From: CAKZNE01 sp002695025
Lineage (GTDB): Bacteria; Bacteroidota; Bacteroidia; Flavobacteriales; Schleiferiaceae
Direction of reading: 5' to 3'
Length of the DNA stretch: 64,000 nt
Assembly: GCA_913043285.1 (NCBI GenBank)
Contig: CAJWML010000020.1
Coordinates: 9,367 to 73,366 of the forward strand
Positions 58,263 through 64,000 of this stretch are shown here, one piece after another. The position numbers and the translations under genes were made by a program. The notes below the pieces were generated by a model that was not told the DNA's origin, made no database searches, and worked only from the letters and a program-made list of their open reading frames with translations. The number at the start of each line of letters is the position of its first letter. Position 1 is the first letter of the stretch.

Positions 58263-58270
58263 TACATTTG
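58263..58270 (+). promoter_or_regulatory. -7 box (TAnnTTTG) of tRNA-Pro
   Basis: TACATTTG lies 13 bases before the mature tRNA 5' end, leaving a short leader for RNase P to remove. Confidence 0.6.
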
Positions 58271-58282
58271 CAGCCCTCAAAA

Positions 58283-58355
58283 CGGGATGTAGCTCAGTTG
58301 GTAGAGTACACGTCTGGGGGGCGTGTGGTCGCTGGTTCAAGTCCAGTCATCCCGA
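58283..58355 (+). tRNA. tRNA-Pro (anticodon GGG)
   Basis: The cloverleaf is complete over 73 bases: acceptor CGGGATG/CATCCCG with the C1-G72 pair expected of tRNA-Pro, D arm GCTC/GAGT, anticodon stem CACGT/GCGTG with loop CTGGGGG (anticodon GGG), and T arm GCTGG/CCAGT around TTCAAGT. The 3' CCA is not encoded. It lies next to an integrase gene, so its 3' half is a likely attachment site. Confidence 0.95.
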
Positions 58356-58360
58356 CTTTT
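58331..58360 (+). other. Candidate attachment site (attL) at the tRNA-Pro 3' end
   Basis: The T arm and acceptor end of tRNA-Pro lie 231 bases upstream of an integrase gene in the same direction, the usual layout of a tRNA-targeted integrative element. The opposite end of the element is outside the window, so the repeated copy cannot be seen. Confidence 0.4.
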
Positions 58361-58380
58361 TACCAATCAAATGGTATCAA

Positions 58381-58420
58381 AAGCCTGGTAATCGTATGAT
58401 TATCAGGCTTTTTTTGTTTT
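58381..58420 (+). terminator. Intrinsic terminator after tRNA-Pro
   Basis: AAGCCTGGTAATC (58381-58393) pairs with GATTATCAGGCTT (58398-58410) with one G-T pair around GTAT, followed by TTTTTGTTTTT. Confidence 0.88.
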
Positions 58421-58469
58421 TGCCATATTAAGGTAAATCAATCCAAATCAAGGTATCTGTGAACTATTG

Positions 58470-58567
58470 GGTGAACTGATCTTTCACCTACTTTAGTGCC
58501 AACAGGTTCAGTCCCTGACACCTGTCCCCGCACGGAATTGATCCAGGTCCCCACTTTAGGTGAACTG
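58470..58567 (+). repeat. Direct repeats upstream of the integrase, possible arm sites
   Basis: GGTGAACTG occurs at 58470-58478 and 58559-58567, with similar ACTTTAG blocks near both. An AAGGTAAATC/CAAGGTATC pair lies just upstream (58430-58458). Between a tRNA attachment site and an integrase gene such repeats may bind the integrase arm domain. No gene is visible in 58421-58590. Confidence 0.35.
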
Positions 58568-58590
58568 CTGCTGCCGCAAAAGGATCAATC

Positions 58591-59847
58591 ATGCGCAGAG
58601 GCATATCATCCATGAAAATTTCCTTCGTGGCCCGTAATAGTAAGCGGGTAAACGGAAGGATCCCACTCTATGTAAGAATCAAAGGCCTTGGCCGGCCGGC
58701 AGAGATATCCCTTAAGAAATATGTCCGTGCGGCCTTATGGGACTCCCGAAATGGCCGCGTCACAGGGCGGGGGGCGGAGGTGGAAGACCTCAACGATTTC
58801 CTGGACTCAGTCCGCTATGACCTCGGACAGGCCTACCGGGAGTTATATCGGGAGGGAAATGACCTAAGCGCGGCTGCAGTTAAAAACCGCTACCTGGCCA
58901 TTGATACGGATGAGGTCATGGGCCTGCTGGGTATGTTCGACTATCATATGACCAGGGAAACCGGCCGGCTGGCCGACAGTACCCTGAAGAACTACAAGAC
59001 CACCCGGGATTATGTCAAAAAATATCTCAAAGCTTCCTTCCGCGCCAATGAGCTCTCGCTGGATCGTCTCAACTTTGCCTTTATAGATGGTTTCGAAGTC
59101 TTTCTTCGCAGGTTCCCTACTCCCAAAGGTCAGCGTCCCCTGCGAAATAATGGCATCATGAAACACATTGAGCGCCTGCAGAAAGTGGTGAACCTTGCTG
59201 TAAAATTGGATCATATATCAAAAGACCCTTTCAAGATGTACCAAAGGCACATGGAGAAACCAAAGCAGGTGTACTTAACTGCTGAGGAATTGCAGGCCAT
59301 CGCTGCAATAGAACTGAATAATGAAGGTCACCAGTTGGTGCGCGATCTTTTCGTGTTCGGTTGTTATACTGGTCTGGCTTACGTAGATCTCCAGGCATTA
59401 CATCCTGAAGATATTGTCATTGGATTGGACCGGATGTTATGGATCAGCAATGTCCGGAGGAAATCTGGTCAACCGTTTAAGGTACCATTGCTGCCGGTGG
59501 CACATGAAATATTTTTCAAGTACCAGAACGACCCAAGAAGCCTGAAACGTAACGCCTGCTTTCCCAAATTCTCGGCACAGAAGATCAATTCCTATTTAAA
59601 GGACATTGCCACCGAAGCCGGAATCCCGAAGAACCTGACCTACTATGCTGCCCGGCACACCTTTGCCACTACTGTCACGCTTTCCAATGGAGTCCCTATT
59701 GAGTCGGTTTCCAAGATGCTTGGTCACAGCAAGCTCACCACAACCCAAATTTATGCGAAGGTGGTGGATGTAAAGCTGAGTTCTGATATGATGCTTTTGA
59801 AGAACAAACTATCCGGCTCCGCAGAAGAAGCTAAGAAGAGCATCTAA
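58591..59847 (+). CDS. Tyrosine recombinase/integrase, CTnDOT-like
   Basis: This 418-residue protein has an N-terminal arm-binding domain (about 8-60), a SAM-like core-binding domain (about 108-215) and a C-terminal catalytic domain (about 225-405). The catalytic lysine is likely K291 (RRKSGQPFKVPL); R355 lies in AARHTFAT, H379 in LGHS and the nucleophile is Y388 in TTQIYAKV. The usual first arginine (TGLR) is alanine (TGLAY, A263), as in IntDOT-type enzymes, and the first box II histidine is Tyr352. It should integrate and excise the element beside tRNA-Pro. An AAGGA sequence lies 7 bases before the start; MKISF at 58612 is an alternative start. Confidence 0.9.
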   Translation: MRRGISSMKISFVARNSKRVNGRIPLYVRIKGLGRPAEISLKKYVRAALWDSRNGRVTGRGAEVEDLNDFLDSVRYDLGQAYRELYREGNDLSAAAVKNRYLAIDTDEVMGLLGMFDYHMTRETGRLADSTLKNYKTTRDYVKKYLKASFRANELSLDRLNFAFIDGFEVFLRRFPTPKGQRPLRNNGIMKHIERLQKVVNLAVKLDHISKDPFKMYQRHMEKPKQVYLTAEELQAIAAIELNNEGHQLVRDLFVFGCYTGLAYVDLQALHPEDIVIGLDRMLWISNVRRKSGQPFKVPLLPVAHEIFFKYQNDPRSLKRNACFPKFSAQKINSYLKDIATEAGIPKNLTYYAARHTFATTVTLSNGVPIESVSKMLGHSKLTTTQIYAKVVDVKLSSDMMLLKNKLSGSAEEAKKSI

Positions 59848-60146
59848 CATGGCTTTTGATCAAATTGACCGGGCTCAAAAGTCTTTTCAGGAAAAAAATG
59901 GCACCCATGCCTATATTTTGCAAGGAAAATCTGTCAGAATGGACTTTAAGCTGATACTAACATTTTCTTCACAGTAAGCAGATTTTTCATAACCGTACGC
60001 ATAAATGTGTAGGATCCTTCACATTAATGAGCAAAATATTCCACATTTTACGAATTAACTCGTATAATACTACAAAATGTTGCTTGGTGTAACTGCTTCG
60101 GAAAAATCTCATTTTATTTATATAAATTTATGTAAGCATAGTATTC
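59848..60146 (+). other. Gene-free AT-rich spacer after the integrase
   Basis: No ORF of coding character is visible. The inverted repeat CTTTTGA (59853-59859) / TCAAAAG (59875-59881) lies just past the integrase stop, and TACGA..TCGTA arms occur around 60049-60064. These may be regulatory, but nothing decisive is seen. Confidence 0.4.
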
Positions 60147-61367
60147 TTGGATCAACTAAAATTACTAACTAAACCAGCAAGAGTGACTTCTAAGCTGATA
60201 TGGTTTGAGCGGTTTATTGCTCACGAACTTAGAGTTATTTCCGGGGCAAAATGTTCCCCGGAGTTGCTTGCCTACCATCGAAACAGGATACTCGATGAAC
60301 TTGAATTGTGCAAAAAGGAGATTTTTCATATTGCTACAGCAGGTGCAACGGCTAATTCAGACATCCAGTACAATGTTCTGAGCTGCCAGAAGGTGATCCT
60401 TCGCCTTAAGGATATGGTTTACAACCTGGCTCCTGAATTCTGGAAGGAGTTTGAAGTGGCTAAAACACAGCACGTTTTATATCTCACGTTTCAGGCTTTG
60501 GAAGGACTCCGCGCCTTTCTCGAAGAATACTTTCAGCCACACTATGATTTTTCCGAAAAAATATCCTCCATTGAGATGGCCCTGTTGTCCAATGAAATTG
60601 AATCAGCTTTAGAGGAAATCCGGAGGAGGTTTTTACCCTATCAACATGAGCCCTTTTTTCAAGCATTGACTTCACCGTTTCAAGGCTTTCTGATAAAGTG
60701 CTCCCAGAGGATAAGCGTTACTCAGGCTAATTACTTACGCAGATATTTAACTCACATCAACACCATTGAAGTGGGCGTTAACCGCTCTGACGTGTACTTG
60801 TGCTGTGTGCGTAGCATGTTCCGCTACAACCTGAACTCCCCCAGGATATTTGAATTCCTCACCTCGGAAATTCAGCAGGATCTTGACTCCCTGGCCACGC
60901 ATGCTACAAAGATCCGGTTGCTCCATGCTGAGGCAAAAAAGATCAGTCAGTATTACTCGAAGCCTGATCTCTGCTATCGGGATAATATGTCCGGCCTAAA
61001 GGATCAGCTCACGGACTGGATTTTTGCTGAAATGGAGTATCTCAGGCAGGAAGCTGAAATCCAACAAGCCATTGGCACCACTCTGGAGAATACTATCGGG
61101 CAGGAAAACCTCATCAAGCTGCGCACAAATTTGTCTGTAAACGAAATGGCCCTGTTGATGCGCCTGTCTATAGAAGCAGGCATGATCCCTCCGGATAATA
61201 TTGCCGGAACCTTGAAATGGGCCGCCTCAACTCTACAGTCAAAAAAGGCCACTGAAATTTCACATGAAAGTCTAAGATCAAAGTATTATGAACCTACCAC
61301 CACAAGCTTGGTCCGGGTAGATAAATATCTCCAGGTGATGAGGACTATCCTGAAGCAACTGGACTAA
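60147..61367 (+). CDS. Mobile-element protein, possibly RteC-like
   Basis: This 406-residue soluble, helix-rich protein has a TTG start; no better ATG exists nearby. The C-terminal 80 residues (from about LIKLRTNLSVNEMALLMRL, through HESLRSKYYEP) resemble, from memory, the end of RteC-type regulators of Bacteroidota conjugative transposons. The N-terminal part has no motif I recognise. It follows the integrase in the same direction after a 299-bp spacer. A regulatory role in excision or transfer is possible but unproven; hypothetical protein is the safe label. Confidence 0.5.
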   Translation: MDQLKLLTKPARVTSKLIWFERFIAHELRVISGAKCSPELLAYHRNRILDELELCKKEIFHIATAGATANSDIQYNVLSCQKVILRLKDMVYNLAPEFWKEFEVAKTQHVLYLTFQALEGLRAFLEEYFQPHYDFSEKISSIEMALLSNEIESALEEIRRRFLPYQHEPFFQALTSPFQGFLIKCSQRISVTQANYLRRYLTHINTIEVGVNRSDVYLCCVRSMFRYNLNSPRIFEFLTSEIQQDLDSLATHATKIRLLHAEAKKISQYYSKPDLCYRDNMSGLKDQLTDWIFAEMEYLRQEAEIQQAIGTTLENTIGQENLIKLRTNLSVNEMALLMRLSIEAGMIPPDNIAGTLKWAASTLQSKKATEISHESLRSKYYEPTTTSLVRVDKYLQVMRTILKQLD

Positions 61368-61609
61368 TAGTAGTCTTCAAAGTAGCTTCCGTAATGATAC
61401 TTCGAAATGAGTCCAAGCAGTTCTTTATAAAACCTCGGATTGAAGCCCTCCCGTTCGTGTAGGGAGGCCAGACTGTTTCCGAAATAATCCCCAAGGGTGT
61501 CAAAGCCGTTTTCTTCGCTCCAGAACACGAAATCCTGATTTTCGCTGAGTTCCCTCAATCTCGTGTTTTTTGGATCTGTAGAAGTATTGTGGCCCATACC
61601 TCTATGCAT
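61364..61609 (-). CDS. Small hypothetical protein of the integrative element
   Basis: This 81-residue acidic, aromatic-rich protein (ending KYHYGSYFEDYY) is convergent with the preceding gene, and the ends overlap by 4 bases. I recognise no family. It lies between the RteC-like gene and an HTH gene in an element where small accessory proteins are common. Its composition is protein-like and the ORF is not covered by another gene, which supports it modestly. Confidence 0.5.
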   Translation of the reverse strand: MHRGMGHNTSTDPKNTRLRELSENQDFVFWSEENGFDTLGDYFGNSLASLHEREGFNPRFYKELLGLISKYHYGSYFEDYY

Positions 61610-61668
61610 CTTTTTGGTGTGTGATTGTCTAATTCTCAGGTAACCTATTAGTTAAACCCGCATGAAAG

Positions 61669-61730
61669 TACGACATAATACGTCCTATATGCCGCATTTT
61701 ACGACAATTTATGTCTACTTTTTTACGACA
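61669..61730 (+). repeat. Three TACGACA direct repeats
   Basis: TACGACA occurs at 61669-61675, 61700-61706 and 61724-61730 (31 and 24 bp apart); the last two share the longer TTTTACGACAA. They lie in the 264-bp gap upstream of an HTH gene, which otherwise holds no gene. They could be operators or iterons of the element. Confidence 0.55.
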
Positions 61731-61873
61731 AAAGGTTGCACCCACCACTTTTACCACTTTCAATAAGTGCCGCACCCTCTTTGTTTATGGGGAGTTCATA
61801 GGTACTGCCACCCCGTTGCCACTGTTTTCGTTTTGTCTATATGCTTCCATTTGTTGCCATATAACTTTCAAAC

Positions 61874-62149
61874 ATGGCAGCACTGATTATCACTAAAGAA
61901 GACCTGGATCAGTTCAAACTGGAACTGATAAGTGAGTTCAAGGAAATTCTTTCTGTAAACTCCAATCCTGCTCCAAAAAAGTGGCTGAAATCCTATGAGG
62001 TACGGGAAATGTTGGGCATTTCACCGGGAACGCTTCAAAACATGCGCATCAACGGCACCTTGCCCTACACCAAGGTGGGTGGCCTGATCTTTTATGATAA
62101 TGACGACATCCAGAAAATGCTAGTGGCAAACCGTTCAGGGAATCAATAA
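61874..62149 (+). CDS. Helix-turn-helix (excisionase-like) DNA-binding protein
   Basis: This 91-residue protein has a coiled N-terminus (about 1-30) and a MerR/excisionase-type winged HTH (about 35-85): WLKSYEVREMLGISPGTLQN, then GTLPYTKVGGLIFYDNDDIQKML. Such proteins are standard in Bacteroidota integrative elements, where they act as excision or regulatory factors. It lies 3 bases upstream of the replication-initiator-like gene, so they form an operon. The TACGACA repeats upstream are candidate binding sites. Confidence 0.8.
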   Translation: MAALIITKEDLDQFKLELISEFKEILSVNSNPAPKKWLKSYEVREMLGISPGTLQNMRINGTLPYTKVGGLIFYDNDDIQKMLVANRSGNQ

Positions 62150-62152
62150 TCC

Positions 62153-62839
62153 ATGGCAGCTGAAGTAAACTACATCAAGCACCTGAATGCTGTTTACACC
62201 AGGATGGCAGAAGACCAGCGTCTTTCACCTCATCACATCAGTCTTTACCTGGCCCTATTTCAGATGTGGAACCTCAACCACTTTAGGTCACCGGTATCCG
62301 TATCGCGCTCTGAACTGAAGCTACTTTCCAAGATTGGATCCAATAACACTTACTCCAAATGCCTCCGTAACCTTGATGAGTTCGGGTATATCCGCTATAG
62401 CCCTTCCACCAATCCCATGCTCGGCAGTACTGTGAGCTGTATCAGATTTGATACGGCTGCGAGTATCGCTAATGATACACCTGATGAACAAGTGAAAATA
62501 CCTAAGAAGGGCGCTTCTTATAAACCTAAAGAAACCGGTAAAACCAAAAAACCTTCTAAACAGATCCCGCCCGAGTTTTCAGATGTGGAAAAGTATTTTA
62601 ATGAAAACTCCGGTTTCAATGCATCAGCAGGAATTGACTGTAACCGGGAGGCCCAGAAGTTCTTTAATCATTTCACCTCGAATGGATGGAAAGTGGGCGG
62701 AAAATCCCCGATGAAGGACTGGTATGCCGCAGCCAGGAACTGGATATTGAACGCCAGCAACTTTTCAAACTCCGGAAAAAGCCTCCAGCCTAAACAACTA
62801 CAAACTTTTGAAAACAAGAATTACCATGAGCCACTCTGA
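62153..62839 (+). CDS. Replication-initiator/replisome organiser-like protein
   Basis: This 228-residue protein has an N-terminal winged-helix part (about 8-105, with LSPHHISLYLALFQMWN and SRSELKLLSKIGSNNTYSKC), a lysine-rich linker (about 115-140) and a C-terminal segment (about 143-205). The latter resembles replisome organiser proteins of phages and elements: EAQKFFNHFTSNGWKVGGK and MKDWYAAARNWI. The next gene codes for a DnaC-like ATPase and overlaps it by 14 bases. The pair probably loads helicase for element replication. Confidence 0.65.
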   Translation: MAAEVNYIKHLNAVYTRMAEDQRLSPHHISLYLALFQMWNLNHFRSPVSVSRSELKLLSKIGSNNTYSKCLRNLDEFGYIRYSPSTNPMLGSTVSCIRFDTAASIANDTPDEQVKIPKKGASYKPKETGKTKKPSKQIPPEFSDVEKYFNENSGFNASAGIDCNREAQKFFNHFTSNGWKVGGKSPMKDWYAAARNWILNASNFSNSGKSLQPKQLQTFENKNYHEPL

Positions 62840-63491
62840 GGATATATTGCAGCAGGGTGAGCTGTTCCCTGGAGGGCCTGAGAAACCCTTCCGGATTCAG
62901 GGCCATTTGAGAAACTACTCTTGGCCACTTTGCCTACAGTGGCTCGAGTTTGAAGGAAAGACCAGGTTTGGCAAGCATTTCCGTCTTTACAACTCTGACC
63001 ATTCGTTAATTTACAAGCTTACCATCTATTTTATCCAGGACAAGCAGGAGGCGCAACGTCTGAACCTGGACCTGAAAAAGGGTATCCTGCTCACCGGCCC
63101 GATAGGATCTGGCAAGACCTCCCTGATGAAGCTATTCAGCAATTTTCCAGGAACACCTGGGTACCAGTTCCGGTCTTGCCGACAGCTGGCCACTGCATTT
63201 ATGAAGCTGGGTTTCGAGTTAATCGAATCCTACAGCAACAGCAATTCGGCCATCTGTTTTGATGATCTGGGTACCGAGCAATCCCTGAAATACTATGGAA
63301 ACGACACAAACGTATTGGGCGAAATCCTTCTTTCCCGCTACGAAAAGTTTGCCGATCACCACATCAAAACCCATTGCACCACCAATCTCAATGCTTCAGA
63401 ATTGGAGGCTGCTTATGGGAATCGATTGAGATCCCGTCTTCGGGAATCATTCAATCTGCTTACCCTGGAAAGCAACGACAAAAGAGTTTAA
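62826..63491 (+). CDS. DnaC-like AAA+ helicase-loader ATPase
   Basis: From the ATG at 62826 (221 residues; a TTG at 62808 is an alternative) the protein has a Walker A motif GPIGSGKT (91-98), Walker B ICFDDLG (143-149), a sensor region CTTNL and an arginine-finger-like GNRLRSRLRE near the C-terminus. This is the DnaC/IstB-type ATPase layout. It overlaps the initiator-like gene by 14 bases, which supports joint work in starting replication of the element. No transposase lies beside it, so DnaC fits better than IstB. Confidence 0.8.
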   Translation: MSHSEDILQQGELFPGGPEKPFRIQGHLRNYSWPLCLQWLEFEGKTRFGKHFRLYNSDHSLIYKLTIYFIQDKQEAQRLNLDLKKGILLTGPIGSGKTSLMKLFSNFPGTPGYQFRSCRQLATAFMKLGFELIESYSNSNSAICFDDLGTEQSLKYYGNDTNVLGEILLSRYEKFADHHIKTHCTTNLNASELEAAYGNRLRSRLRESFNLLTLESNDKRV

Positions 63492-63506
63492 CCAAATCTA
63501 AATATC

Positions 63507-63770
63507 ATGAAGTACAAAACCTTGTATGCCGTAAACCGCCACGGAGATGCCGTTTATAAACTGGAGCACAATGGCAGAACATCCGGTACCGTTGCCGGCC
63601 TGCTGTTTACCACGGCCCATGGTGAAGAAAACTACGATATAGATGCAGCCGAGTACAAGAGTTTTCAGGAAGTTTTTGCCAAAGGCAGCAGTTGTGAAAT
63701 TTCACACCAGCAATATCATTTGAAGCGAACGGAACTCCGAAACAAGCAAAATGTTACAGAATCGACTTGA
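63507..63770 (+). CDS. Small hypothetical protein of the integrative element
   Basis: This 87-residue protein starts 15 bases after the ATPase gene in the same direction, so it is probably in the same operon. It has no signal peptide, membrane segment or motif I recognise. A central part is GTVAGLLFTTAHGEENYDID. It may be an accessory element protein. Confidence 0.55.
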   Translation: MKYKTLYAVNRHGDAVYKLEHNGRTSGTVAGLLFTTAHGEENYDIDAAEYKSFQEVFAKGSSCEISHQQYHLKRTELRNKQNVTEST

Positions 63771-64000
63771 ACTCCGAGCCTTTGGCAAAAATGATGGAGA
63801 TGTTTAAGATGGCGCCAAATTCTCCATTGCCGATTTCATTTCTTCCTGCGTTTTGTGCGGCTGGTTAAGCAAGTGTGGCAACTGAACGGAATGGAGCTTT
63901 AGCGGAATGAAGAGAAGGTGCTACTCTTGCTGCGCGGTGACGGAAGCTGGTGACTGCAAGAAGGGAGGAACGACCGACTGGAAGGAACCTGCTGGAGGCA
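63771..64000 (+). other. Gene-free right edge, purine-rich
   Basis: No convincing ORF is visible. The last 130 bases are purine-rich with recurring GGAA and GGTG steps. In elements of this type a transfer origin and relaxase genes often follow here, but nothing in the visible sequence proves one. Confidence 0.35.

Noticed and set aside
62826..63491. ATPase as IstB of an insertion sequence
   Set aside because: No IstA-type transposase or terminal inverted repeats are near; the initiator-like neighbour favours a DnaC-type helicase loader.

Overview
The window reads as a chromosomal segment of a Bacteroidota bacterium, most likely of the Flavobacteriales. The evidence is four giant proteins and one smaller protein with type IX secretion (T9SS) C-terminal sorting domains, Bacteroidota-type promoter boxes (TAnnTTTG) in front of rnpB, a tRNA and trxB, almost no Shine-Dalgarno sequences, and a CTnDOT-like tyrosine integrase. 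Genus and species cannot be read from the window.

Layout. (1) 1-2800 is an accessory stretch. Dispersed REP-like repeats and stem-loops flank a small membrane protein, followed by an AT-rich two-gene Kiwa-type anti-phage system (kwaA-kwaB). (2) 3050-11738 is a tightly packed seven-gene minus-strand operon: a T9SS-exported lamin-tail-domain protein, a Calx-beta/lamin-tail lipoprotein, a DcuC-type transporter, isoaspartyl dipeptidase IadA, two porins and an exported M14 zinc carboxypeptidase. I read it as a peptide/isoaspartyl-peptide scavenging unit. Divergent from it is a MocR/GntR regulator whose PLP-binding lysine is replaced by arginine, followed by a lipoprotein alpha/beta hydrolase and an SLC13 dicarboxylate transporter. 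Two pairs of the 8-mer ATACCAAT, each pair spaced 23 bp, flank the regulator gene and look like its operators for both transcription units. (3) 15911-18144 holds an exported protein of unknown function, a decayed gene remnant and an Omp85-like barrel. (4) 18298-55988, about 59% of the window, is four consecutive giant genes (2387, 2486, 3061 and 4341 aa) for modular secreted proteins. They are built from fibronectin-III domains, jelly-roll/MAM-like modules, a glycine-rich domain, beta-helix modules and PKD domains, with almost the same T9SS tail. The first three have a strong terminator and the fourth a weaker one, so each is probably its own transcription unit. (5) 56060-58355 is a housekeeping stretch: a Smr-domain protein, RNase P RNA, an unannotated 53-codon membrane peptide, trxB and tRNA-Pro(GGG). 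(6) 58591 to the right edge is the left part of an integrative element apparently inserted beside tRNA-Pro: integrase, a possible RteC-like protein, an HTH protein, a replication-initiator-like protein and a DnaC-like ATPase. The element runs off the window.

Most notable items are the MocR operator architecture with a lysine-less regulator, the operon it probably controls, the giant tandem adhesin family with a covarying cysteine pair in its FnIII domains, and the Kiwa locus. All domain calls were made by eye from motifs; no database search was possible.
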